The notes under the pieces are model-generated. The model was not told where the DNA came from. It saw nothing but the letters and a program-made list of their open reading frames with translations, and made no database searches. Made by a program: the position numbers and the translations under genes. 64,000 bases of DNA from Formicarius rufipectus. Taxonomy: Eukaryota; Chordata; Aves; Passeriformes; Formicariidae. Each line of letters starts with the position of its first letter. Within the stretch, counting starts at the first letter, position 1. The stretch lies in contig VXAU01003156.1 of NCBI GenBank assembly GCA_013399695.1, forward strand, positions 1,252,219-1,316,218, written 5' to 3'. This document shows positions 40,826 to 52,900 of this stretch, piece after piece.

Positions 40826-42622
40826 AGGGCTGTACCTCTCAGAGCAGAGCTCTATTAAAGGCACGAAGGGAGAAACTCAGTGTTTTGAATGCTGTTTCTG
40901 TCCTGTGATTGAGCACACCTTTGGTTTTTCCTCTGTGCCCTCAGCTCAGGATATCCATAATGACAATAACAGTTCTGTGACCAGCATTTTTCAAACCTGT
41001 GTAGGCCACCTAAGACCCTACTAGGTAGTAGAAAAAAGCTCAGCTTTTCACGGCTCTCATTACACAGAGGGTGGATGAGTTTCCTGCTACCATCTTAGAC
41101 TGCCTCAAGTATTTGCCATTTAACTGCCATGAAAATTGCAGAATTTCACACCCAGTCACTCTCCTTGAGAAGGTGATGAAGAGACTCAGTAATTCCATTC
41201 AGCATATTTTTAAATATATAGAACACAAGTTAGACCAATCCAAGTAAGCATAGATAACATTACAGATGGAAACTGAAGCAGCTCTATTAACAACCCTGTA
41301 TTGCCAGTGAAGGGGCCAGTTTGATCCACTAGCCTTGTCTATCTTTCTTTCTCCCCATTCCTTTTAGTGTTGCCCTTCTCAAAGACAGCCATGGAGTGAG
41401 AGCAGGTAGATAGTCCCAGCCCAGAGTTCTGCAGTAGGCACAGCCAAGTCCCGAGTGGCCTGAGCTTCTCTGTACTTGCATCAGCATGAGTTCAGAGCAC
41501 ACCGCCCGCTGGGAATGCTGCCTGCCCTGGGAATTGCACATTTCCTTAGCTGGACAGGGCTGAGGCCCCGGAGCAGAGAGGACAGCGGGCTTGGTCTCAC
41601 CTGTGTTAACGGGGACTGCATTTTAGCCTCATCCATTGCAAATCAAAGACACTGACCTGTACCTTTCAGCCAAACAAGACAGGGGACATTCAGGAAATGT
41701 GTATTGATAACAACTCAAGAGTTGTCACCATCACCTTGTGAAAAACAGTTGTCTGAATCCTTTGAAACATCAACTGAAAATGCTTTCATGTCGTCTTGAG
41801 TTCACGGAAAAAACTATTCTGATGTTCTTTGAGATGAAAATGAGGTAATAATGAGGGTCAGGTACGAGTTAATGGGAAAGTAAGTCAGGCATTCAAAGTA
41901 AACGCAAAGGCTGTATAAGTGGTCAGATTCTTTTTTGTGGTTGTGAGTTTTAGGGATAAAGTCCTTCATTAAAAGACTAATTGAAGTAATACAATTGTCT
42001 GTTTAATCCATCCTGTCAGTTGTTACGCAGAGAAAATTAGGGAGCTACAATATTGAACTCGCAATTGTCACAATATAATATTGTGTGAGAAAATTATTTA
42101 AATACTGGATCTGATTTAGAGAAAAAAATGATACATGACTTCCCCAGTAAATTAAAAATGTTCACAGGACAGGAGTGACTGAGCCCACGGGAGCAGATGT
42201 CACATGTGAGGGCAACTTGGATGGAAGGTGTCTTATGTTTTGGGAAGAGATCTCCACACAACAAAGTCACAAGTTTTATTTTTCTGGTGACTTTAGGCTG
42301 ACAGGGTAATATATGACTGCAAGCAATGATAACAGAACAGTTCAGTATCGTCAATTTCATCCTATTTTCTTGGCATATTTCAGACATGGTGAAAGATGGA
42401 AAAGCAGGTAGGGGCAGCTATTGCCTGTGAAGTGCAAAGCCTTATTTCAATAGTTGTTTTTCATATTTATTTCAGGCCCTTTCATCCCACTGTTTATCTG
42501 CTCTGAGATTGAGATTTATAAACATACAACTCTGTCCATGGATACTGAGGGTTTTCTCAAGAGCTCTTCCCAGGGAAACGCTGTCCTTTGTCTTTTGAAA
42601 TTCTCAGTGTAATCTCATGAAC

Positions 42623-42669
42623 GTTAAAGGCGTGAGGAAGTTAAAGTGAGGAAGTTAAAGGCGTGAGGA
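42623..42669. repeat. Three-copy minisatellite
   Basis: Three tandem copies of a 14-17 bp unit, 'gttaaaggcgtgaggaa'. The middle copy lacks 'ggc'. The outer copies agree to the base over 16 positions, so the array is recent. Confidence 0.85.
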
Positions 42670-44172
42670 TTGTTTTCCCATCAGCAGCCTAGGTGAGAAT
42701 CACTGCTACACAGCTGCCCAGTTCTCAAGCCTCTGCCTCTCTGCCTCACAGAGCCAGAGCCCATGGGAAACTCTCCCCTTATGCTCTGACTGAGTCCTTT
42801 AGGCTCGATTTTTACAGTAAACAGTAAAACACCATGAGAAGTAGTCCCAGAAACCCTAACAAAGATACACACACTACAGATTGGGAGGAAATTAAACCAC
42901 ATATGACAGAGCACATGGTCAGAGCAAAGGCCTGCCCTCCCAGAGATTGGGAAGTCAAAGACCCGTGGAAGAAGGTACAAATGGCACCATCTGCACGTTG
43001 CTTGCCCTGTTAGGATTTCTCCCCTGGTCACCACGGGAAGTTCAGTGAGCTCTTGAATGGCAGATTTACTAAAGCTCAGCTCTGGCCTCCCCTGTGTGTT
43101 AGGCAGAGAACTTTGCCAGGAGGTGGTGGGAACTCAAGCTTCCACATCCTCTCCCTCCTGAGGGGAACTCCATCCCAGGGCACATCTAGGGGAGGTGGCC
43201 CCAGGCTGGTCCTGGCACCAGCTCTTCCCCTTGGCAGCACTGGGGCACTTGCTCAGTCCTGGGCCTGCTCCAGCAGTGCTGGGTGACACTATTTGGTGCC
43301 CTTCATACCTAAAGGTTGTTTCCTCATTTCCCACAAGTTATGGAGGCAATTGTGGGGCCTCTGCTTTAAATGCATTATTTTGTATAATACCCATTAGAAA
43401 CAAACAATGAATTTGGAAGTATGAGTACTCTGACATAGCTATGTTTGGAATGACAGATGGGCTGTAAGCGATTTCTGCCCCAATTTGTTTTGCAATTTAA
43501 TTCATAATTATCCTTGAGGACAGTCAGACATCTTCAATACTTTGTTCCTCCTTGCCTGAACAGTTTTTTATCTTAGTTTATTGCCATCTGTAAATCTGTG
43601 CTCAGAACAGTGTTGGAGGGGCAGTGCTGGCACTGCTGAGCAGCTGCTGCTGCACCCACTGCCATGTGAGCCAACACTCACACTCTGTGCTGGTCACTTC
43701 TCTCCTGGTGACTGTGGCATTTCACATTATTAAAGGACCTCAATTACATGTATCACTGACTGCACACAGTAATGGATACATTGCTCTGCTGGTTTTGGGA
43801 CTCATGTGCCACTATAGTGCAATTTGGTCAGGTTTAATGGTGTGAAAAATGATTCTTGGATTTGGTTTGAAGCACTGAATTCTCCCCCTTCCATCGTCCA
43901 TTCAATTTGTATTTTCCTTCTTCTGTCACAAGAAAATACCAGTCTTCTTGTTGAGATCCCATTTGGAAATAACTCTTTTCCCTTCCTTTTTCCAACTTAC
44001 CCTCTGTGTTTTGGAGTCTGGAATCAGAAACACCGTGACATATCCTTTGATGTGATTTGGAATTCAGCTTCCCCGTATTAGGACTCACACTTCCTCCGTG
44101 CCAAAGCACCCTGATGTGCAACTCAGGCTGAGGGATCTTGTGTTCTAATTTGATGGCTGCCATTCACCTGTG

Positions 44173-44250
44173 GTGTTTGGTTTTTTGTTTATTTGTGGTT
44201 TTGTTTTTATTTTTGGTTGGTTGGTTTTTTGTTTGTTTTTGTTTTCTTTA
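44173..44250. repeat. G/T-rich low-complexity tract
   Basis: Almost pure T and G with irregular 'ggtt' and 'gttt' units. It is a low-complexity intronic sequence, and a purine tract on the other strand. Confidence 0.8.
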
Positions 44251-45241
44251 GGAAAGTATTTCATTGTTTACTATCTCAGTTTTCAGATTTTAAAATGTGC
44301 CAATCATTTTTGTGAGGACTGTTAGCAAAATATGGTTAAAGAGGCTTCCAGTATTAAAGGCTGACATTTATATTTATGTAGCATCTTATTCTAAATGTTA
44401 ATGGAATGAACCTGGAAATGGCTAAATATCTTTGTTTGGCACGTTTGTAGAACTTCTGACAGTAGCTGAGCCTGAAGCTGTTGAAGACAGCAAGTACTAT
44501 TTTTACCTCAGGAAAACTTGCTGTGATTTCATTATCTGCTTCAAACTTGAGAAGCATCCAGACTTCTTTCTGGTGGTTGAAGAAAAGAAGACTGAGGCTC
44601 TCCCAGGGTACCTCTCTGTGACAAAGACATTTCCTAATATTGACAGTGTGTTTTGATCTGTCTGCTCTGAGCTGCCCATTCAGATGTGCTCTGTAACTGA
44701 TGCGTGTAGTGCTCCTGGTAGAAACCTGCTGCAAAATGAGACCTAAGGCTTCTTTCACCTCTGGTTCAGGTGTTGGTATGGCTAATATCAGCTTACTCAA
44801 GTGCACTCATTCTGAATATTTTTATGCCCTATTTCTATAATGTAGACACTAACAATTGCTTCTCAGGTTTTTCACATAAACCTCCTTCTTGAATTTGAAA
44901 ATGTTCATTAGAGTTTTTAGATCTGCTGGCAAGGGATGATTTCCATTTGATATATTAGAATGTGAAATGTGTTTTGATAAAGTAAAATTTTGGCTTCTGT
45001 ATAATTGCATATGAAATGGGGGGGAAATGGTTAATTAAGAAACATTAAAGAAAAAAAAAGTAAGAAATAGAAAGACCAAGACCTCAGGACCATCAATAAG
45101 TAAAACATCAAGTATAACTTGCAAAGACATCAATGTATATTAAATTAACTGTGTTCCAAAGTCCCTCTTCTAATAATAATTCATGTTACCCTGCTGCTGT
45201 GGGAAATCATTGCTAAATCACTCATTTCTGTTTATTCACAG

Positions 45242-48200
45242 ACCCCACAGCCAGTTGAAAACTACATCAGTGAAGGAGAGTTTGAGGACGATCTGAGTTC
45301 TTCTACCCCAAGCACAACAGAGCTGGAGGTGCGTGGATCCAGCCAAGAAACAGATGAAGATTATTTTGAGACCGTGTCACATCAGAGTGGATCTTTGTCA
45401 GATGTGAAAACAGAGCCTTATGAGAGTGCATCAGACACAGAATCTCTTTCCAGTGACCTAACTGGGAATGCTTGCTTGGATTCAAACTGCCTGCTTAGTG
45501 AAAAAAACTCCCTGTGCTGTAATCTTCCCAAAGAAAGGGAAGAAACAACCCTCCATGAACTGAAGGGCTGCAGGCAACCAGAATTTACCCAGCACACCCA
45601 GTTGGGACTGTCCTACAAAATAATAGCAGCACCAAGCAAGACTGAATTTTGCATAGAGTCTGCAAAGTCAGAAGGTGAAGAACTGGGTGATGAAGAACTA
45701 ACATTATCTAGTGGTATTTCCATCACAGAGAACCAAGTGTGTGAAGAGCACATTGTGTCAGAGGCAAATAGGGGGTCTGTAGCAGCACTGCAAAATAAGT
45801 CAGAGTTAGAAAACTTTGAAGTGCAGTCCTATTCCAGCTCACTATCTACAGAAGACGATGTTACAAGCCAGAAGGAACATCCTGCAGTATTAAGCATTGC
45901 TTGTTTCAAAGCAAACTCAGAAAACTGTTTGTTTTCTCCTGCGGTACAGCAGTTTTCCTTCCAGTCAGATGCAGCTTCAAGTTGTAGCCTGCCTAATCTT
46001 CATTTTGAAACAAATGGACCTAACTGTAAAAGTTACACTGAGGCATCTGACTGTAAGTGTGAATTAGATTCTATGTACAGTATAAAATGCAGCAGGAGGA
46101 ATTCAGCTGACAGTGAGGAAACTACAGACAGAAGGATAAAACATGGAAGTACAGAGACCATGTTGACATCAGATTCCCTCATTTGCCAGAGTTGTTTCAA
46201 CCCAAAATCTGAGCCACCACACACAAGGTCAGAGATTACAGAAAGTAAAACATGGCACAGTGTACCTGAGAACATCAGTGCTCAAAGCCAGACTGAGCAC
46301 GTGGGGAGCTGTGTTCACCTGACAGACAAATTCAGATGGTCCTGTTCCAGAATACATCTTCAAGGGTTGCATTTTGAATACACCTGGAAAAATCTAGGAA
46401 GGGTACCTGTAAACCCTGAGAAAGCAATGAAAATAGAGGGCCAGTTTGACATAGAAAGATCTCTTCTTGATACTGCCATAGACTCAAATGAGTGTCAGGT
46501 TTCTCCACCAGCAGCCTCTCCCCAGTGTGTTGATTATTATTTGCACTCTAAGTCAGAGACATGTGGCCTCAGCCCAGAGCCAGCTGGTACCTGTGCTGAC
46601 AGCTTAGCACAGGGTGATGCCTGTGAGTGCAGCCCCATGCTAAAGGAGACCTCTTTTGCCCTGGACTGTGAGCCAGTGACCATAAATGCTGAAGAACCTG
46701 TACAAAGTGATGAGTACAATGCTGAAAGAGATCTGGAAGCAGGCAGATTCCCCTGTGATATTGGTATTGAACTGGACACTGATGGCACTGAGAATCCTGA
46801 AGTTTCTCATGTAGGTTTGCCTGCTGTTGTGGAAAACAGAGATTGGGATTGTTCTGTAAACTGTGTTTCCTTTAGTGGAATAGAGCAAAACCATTTGAAG
46901 GAAAATGACCTTGAATCAGAACTGTCAGGTACAGGAGTTGTGGCAGGAGAAATATGGGCAGATGATTCTCCTAATGTTGACTTTGGCTGGAAAGTCCTGG
47001 AAAGCACAGTGCAACTAGGTGACAGTGACACTGGGACAGAGCCCAAAGAGCCAGTGAAGCAAAATACATGTTACAAAACTAGTGCCTTGAGGAGTGACTC
47101 TGAGCCAGTAACAAATGAACATCCTACTCATAAAGAAAAGGATGAAGAGAGTGTCTTTGCTGTTGAAAGGACTCCCAGATCAGATTATATAAGACAGAGG
47201 AAGGATTTAATGACCATTCCAGAGTTAAAGTCTTCCCTAATTATAGTCTCTGTAGAGGAGGAAGGATTGCAGTCCAAGACACTGAATGATAATCTTCCTA
47301 CTGAAGTGGTAACTGAAGCACTGAGGAACGTAGTGAACAGGGATTTGATATCTCTTCATATTGCGAACAAAGCTCATGATGAGCCAGAGAGAGTTCTCAG
47401 TGAAAACTGTAGCTGTGAAGAACAAATTCTGGTCACCCACCCCATTGGTGGCAGTGCAGAGGTACTCCCTGGTAGGGATACAGCTGAAGAAGCAGAAGTT
47501 CCAGAAGACAAAAGAGAGAAAGCTGATGCAGTTGCATCTTTTGGGCTCACCTGCAGTACACCCACAGTAAGGAGTGAAGAAGTGGAGCTCAGGAGTGTTA
47601 CTGTCCCACTGAGCACAGACACACTCAGTGCAGGAAGTCAGACAGAGCAGTGTGAAGAAGTGCTCACAACATCACAGTGTAGAAGTGGTGTGAGGGTCTC
47701 CGGGGAAGAGCCCTGCACAGCAAAGACTGGTTTTGAACTAAGGACAGAGCAGTTCAGGGAATCAGGCTTCAGAAAGCCTGGAACGAGGGATGACCATGTG
47801 TCTGAAGAAGAGGAATCCAAGGCACATGAAGGCAGAGAGGAAGAGGAAGGCTTATATACAACTAGTGCAGCAACTCAGGAAACAAGCATCAGTGTAAGCA
47901 GCTTGTGTCAGGGAGATGGTGCTGATGTTCACCTTCAAGGGCCCAGCACCATCAAATCACACAGCAGAAGTGATGTGAAGATCTCTGAAGAAGAGCCCTG
48001 CACGACAAAGACTGGTTTGGAATTAGAGACAGAACAGTTCAGAAAGTCAGGCTTTAGAAAGCCTGGAACAAGAGATGACCAAGTGTCTAAAGAAGAGGAA
48101 TTCAAAGCATATCAAGGCAGAGAGAAAGGCTTATATACAACCAGTGCAGAGACATTGGAAAAGAGCAGCAGTGTAAGCAGTTTGTGTCAGGGAGAGGGTG

Positions 48201-49951
48201 CTGATGTTGACCTTCAAGGGTCCAGCATTGTCTCTGAACAAGCAGTAGGCAGGCAAGGAAATGAAGGCTGTAATGGCTCAGAGCAAGAAATAGGTATTTG
48301 TGAAGAACATTCCCCTAGGGAAGGAAAGGAGGACTCTTCTGCAGAAGACACTGCTCACCCCAGCAAAGACAGCCTAGATGTGTCTGATGTCTTTGATGAG
48401 TCTGTGACCAGGGAGACCCATAACACCTGCATGCTGGGCCTGGATAATATCAGTACCTGCAGCACCAACAGTGAGGAAATGGATGACAACTTATCCCACA
48501 TCCTGGGAAGTAACAGCAGTCTCTATAAAGCAGTGCAAAAGCCAGCAAAGAATGAGAATAGTGGGAAAGGTTCCAGGTTTTTAGTATTCTCAAAAATGAC
48601 ATCTTTCAGGAAAACTAAGCCTGCCACAGCAGAAAATCAGGGAAGCAGCAGTTTCTTGGGCAGCAAGGCAAAGATTGAAGAGCTGGATGCTGGGAAAGAT
48701 GATGAAGACACTGCAAGTTTATTGTCTTTCAAAAGCTGTCCATCTGGTTTAGTCTTCCACAGGAAGGAAAGTTACACCTCTGAGTACTCTGATGATGATG
48801 ATTTATTCTATGAGAGACCTCCAGGGTTATTCAACAGACTGAGCCTGAGGAAGGCCTCTGGCTCTGGTCGGATACTGATGGAAGATGTAGATACAAATTC
48901 AACTTCCCCCTGTTTGGGAACTGTCAAATATGCAGATCGACAAGTTTCAGGTTCATCTGAAAACAATGATAATGAACCTGTGGAGCACTCTGGGATTAGA
49001 AAATCATTCCCTGAAAATGAATACAAGAGAAACAAAACCCCCGAGGGTAAGAAGTTCAAGACGAGATTGGCCTTGGCACACAAATCCCTCTCAAGCTTAT
49101 TTGAATCCAAATCTACAGAAAAGGAAAACACTGAGCAAAGCTCAAGAGTATCACTGAAAAATGAAAAGGAGAAAGCCAAACTTCGTCAGAGCACCTGGAA
49201 GGCTTTTCTAAAAAGCAAGGAGGCAGACGGACTGAAAAGGCCAGCCTTAGCAAGTTTATCACCAGCACAGGAGAGTCTGAGTGCCACTGGTGGCCATGTG
49301 ATGAGAACTTCAGTAGAGCAACAGGGTAGCCCCAATGGACACACTTTTTTTAAAACAGAAACAGATAATGGCTCCTCACCAGACTCCAACTGTTTTGACA
49401 GCTCTGTGGAACCTGTTGATGTCTCTTCACTTGCAGGTACATGGAGAAGACGAATACAGTCCCATGACTTGGGCATGAGATACTCACAGAGTTCAGACTG
49501 TGATGAACAGCAGGAGGTTCTGAGCAACAGCTTAAATACTTCCCTAGAGGAATACTGGATGAGATCTCCATTCAGCCCCACTGACTTGCACTCAGCATTT
49601 AATCAGCCAAGTCCATCATGTCCCCACCTCTCAAATTCTGATGGTAAAGACATGCCTTGTAGGCCCATGAGTCCCAAACCACAGAGTCCACGATCCACTT
49701 CACAACACAAGAGCTTCCGCTACCCTGGAAGAGTGTGTACCACTTCCATGATCTCTCTTGGGAACTGCTCTGCAGTTGAAAGCACTTTGGAGGCTCCTGA
49801 GAGACCAAAGACATTGAAACCCAGAGGTAGCCTCTTACTTTCTGTACACTCACTGGACAATGAAGACCAGAGGGATGACAGTGGCATAAGCAGTCAATCC
49901 CAGATCAGCTTAAATACAGCCTATTCCATTAGTGACATGCTCCATGATGAG
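45242..49951 (+). CDS. ARHGEF4: ARHGEF4-like RhoGEF, giant N-terminal exon
   Basis: This is an internal coding exon of 1570 codons, open throughout. The acceptor is 'ctgtttattcacag' before ACC at 45242, and the donor is GAG/gtgagt at 49951-49952, phase 0 at both ends. The exon has no ATG near its start, so the start codon lies upstream. Identity comes from the downstream exons: ASEF-type guanine-nucleotide exchange factors activate Rac1/Cdc42 and are switched on by binding APC, acting at the cell cortex and in migrating cells. This part is an N-terminal extension with no folded domain I recognise. It is rich in Ser, Glu and Asp and probably disordered. Landmarks by exon residue: FFAT-like motif 40-46; tandem 95/93-residue repeat 814-1001; basic Ser/Lys-rich region about 1105-1335 with an acidic DDDD patch near 1185; a DSGISS motif at 1546-1551. 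If the donor is not used the frame runs 30 codons further to a stop at 50042. Paralogue SPATA13 remains possible. Confidence 0.75.
47681..48244 (+). repeat. In-frame 285-bp tandem duplication in the giant exon
   Basis: Two consecutive units begin at 47681 and 47966, both with Arg-Ser followed by an EEPCT-x-KTG block. They share EQFR-x-SGFRKPGTRDD, GLYTTSA and SSLCQG blocks at equal spacing. Unit 1 has 95 codons; unit 2 has about 93 because two Glu codons are missing in an acidic run. By eye roughly three quarters of residues match. The period is a multiple of three, so the frame is kept. Confidence 0.93.
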
Positions 49952-52900
49952 GTGAGTTGTGGTCTGGGAATGATCAGAGGGTGGTTTGGCTTGCAGACTT
50001 CTGTTTTAATATGGTTTAGGAATTCCAGTGAAACTCCTTAGTGGCTCAGTGACACACTGGTTAGATGAATGCTGAAGTATTCCTCTTGGTCTAAGGTAGC
50101 AATATTCATTATTTCTGTTCTGTTCAAGACTACATGGATTGAATTCACTCTTTAAGAGAGGATTTGCCACAAAAATCTTAAGGAATGGAGTAATCACAAC
50201 AGCCCTAATGTATGACATATCTCAGACAGATTATACAGGCACCACCCTGTGTCCAACTCTGGTTTTTTTGCTGGGTCTTACCCCTCTTAAAGCAGAATTA
50301 AGCCTTGCAACAAGTGTATGGTAAATAGGTTTCTCAATGTGAAAGGCAACATAGAAATTCCCATTGCTAGCAGTCACTTCTTAAGAAGTAAAAGTTTTCT
50401 TTAGAAAAGCAGTATCTGTCTTTCAAAGTACCACGAGTCTTTCGCAGTCACCCTAACTACCCTTTGGTTGCTACTACTAGTCCTTTTCTGTCTCTTCTAC
50501 AGCAAATAGAATCAAAACTCCATGGACTCAGGGTCTTCTTTTCATGTTTTACTGTGTTCTAATCCAGGAAACACACAAAGTCCTTGGCATAGGCTGGATT
50601 GCACAGAGCAGATTGCATCTTCAATAGGGATCTCTTGACTGGCTAAAGTCTTTAAAAGCAGAGACTTCCTCTGTCAGTGGCCTTTTAATCTCAGAGAGGA
50701 TTTCCCAAGCTGAAAGAGGCTGGGAGCTTAGGAATCTCTTTCAGTGGCTAAGCACAACCCCCCAGAGTGACTGAGACTGAGCTGCAACAGATCCCAGGAC
50801 ATGCCTTGACCATGTGGCATTTTCAGTTCTGTTCCTGATGAGCTTTGACATTAAGAAATGGGAAAACAGTTTAGTTGAGCAGATTGTCAAAAGTGGTGCT
50901 TGAGAGAGGGTATGAGTTTCTGCATACCCTGAGCAGACAATTTTCAGAGAGTTCTTTAATCTGGAACAGTTTGATCTATTCTGCAGAAGAAAGCTGCTTG
51001 TGTTCAGCTCAAATGAGCTCCCACACAGCTTTTGCCTTTTGTCTCTCTCATCCCAGTTCATATAAGAGTTTAAAGACACACACCAAAATGGTTTTAGCCT
51101 ACCCTTTCCCCCTATTTTTTTTTCATAGAAGCCCCCTAATTTTTGTATGTTGGTTGGAAGAGGCCTTGGAAGATCCAATCACACAGGACTAATGACAGCT
51201 CCAGATAGAGAAAACCATGGCTTTGTCTAACCAAGTCTTGAAAACCTCTATTGCTGAAGATTTCAATTCCTTTCTGGGAAATATGTTCCTGGAGAAATTT
51301 TTTTCCTAATGGCCAACAAGAACTTTCCAAGCTAGACTTTCTGGTCACTGTCTTATGGCATTGTCTAACACTACTGAGAAGAGTTTGGATCCATCATCCA
51401 TGTAAATATAAAGTTGCTGGTGACTGCTCTTACTTTGCCTTTACTGCCCTCTTACCAGCTTGAATAAACCCAGTTGCCTCAACCCCTCTGTACATATTCC
51501 CAGTGAAAATGTTTTGGTTGACTGGCCTGGTGTTTTCAGCTGCTGCTGTCAGGAATCCAGAGGAGTGTGTGGGTGCCAGTCTCACAAGTGAAGATTGTAG
51601 TTCTTGTAGAACTGCTGGTGGAAAATGGGAAAGAGAATTTACCTTATTCCCTTCTGTGCTCAGCTTTACTTGAAAATCTTCTGTTTTCATGAGCATCAGC
51701 TTAACGTACAAACCTAATAGAGGACACCACATTCCAAACAAGACACTGGAGTATTACCCCAGCCTAGGAAAAAGCAAGAGACTTGGACTATAAATGCTGT
51801 CCACAGAAGAAGCCTCTCAGAGGATGAATAAAACCATTGACCTGTAAATTATAGCTCAAAAGAAAGTCTAGAAAAGAGTGGGAAGATGAGGCATGTGTAA
51901 AACCTTGAATAGGCAAGCCCACATCCTAAAATGTAACCATTAGGAGCAAATAAATAATTACTTAAATTGATTGCTAGATTAAATTATTCAAAGAAAACTA
52001 TTAAAAATTTAAATGGTATCTAAGCCATATAAAAACAGTTTAATTTTCCTGATTCTTCTGGAAGCCGCAAAGGATCTGAAATTGGACAAATGCAGCTGAA
52101 CTCTAGAAATTAATGTGACTGTCTCAGCTTGAAAAACACAATATCTAATCTAGTAAAGCAGATAGGGCTTTATTTCTTTCCATTTTCATGAAAAGAAGTA
52201 GAACTGCACCCTGGATTTTGTAAGTGAAGTTGTTTTTGTCAGGAATCTCTGAAAATACAACAGAGACTTTGGGCAAAGTATATTTTCAGTGTTAAGTCTT
52301 TCCAACATAATTATCATCCATGCACTAAAGATGATCTTCCCAGTGTGTGTTGCTTAGTAAAGAGGTCATAAAATTGAAAAAATAAAATTAAGTTTATTGG
52401 CAGATTGGAAGAAAAGTCCTTTTCTGTTCTACATCAAAAAAGACATTAATGCAAAACAAATGCATAATTGTGAAGTTCTTGAGCTCGCTTTGCAATGTGC
52501 CCTCCAGCCTGGGGATTTGTGTATATTCCCCAGTATATATTTGTATATAAAATATATTTGTATATATTTCCCAAGCCACACAGGGGGTTTTGCCAGTGGT
52601 GTGGCTTTATCTGTGTTACAGGGCTGTGCCCACCTGCACTGGGTCAGCTTGTTCTGGACATCTCTGGCTCCCACTCTGCTAAGGGACTCTTCTTAGCCTG
52701 GAGGGGCCCAGAGCAGCCCCTCTCTGAGTGCCTTGCCAGTGGTTAATATTCTCCACATTCTCCAGGTTGCCTCCATGACAAAGATTGTATGCAGAAAACG
52801 GCAACACAGAAATATTACTAGTTTGGCCATCTGTTAGGGCCTTCATTACATGTTTAATTCATGGTTTGTGGCACGATTTTACTTACATAATTGTGTTACT

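Larger units (their letters stand above)
34011..45241. other. Upstream intron (or 5' flank) of the RhoGEF gene
   Basis: No exon with matching frame and splice borders could be supported. Because the exon at 45242 starts at a splice acceptor in mid-protein, at least the right end of this stretch is intron. It holds an A19 run at 37919-37937, a (CT)n tract at 40806-40825, a three-copy minisatellite at 42623-42669 and a G/T-rich stretch at about 44173-44250. The part around 36236-36330 ('ttttgcataattagag' and following) and the part around 37640-38270 look non-random but are unassigned. Confidence 0.6.

Noticed and set aside
44354..44806. A 150-codon minus-strand frame, with an overlapping plus-strand frame, near the giant exon.
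   Set aside because: No recognisable domain, and no acceptor/donor pair in the phase needed to join the exon at 45242.
45303..49853. Many minus-strand and alternate-frame open readings within the giant exon.
   Set aside because: They are antisense shadows of a long real coding exon, with no independent signals.
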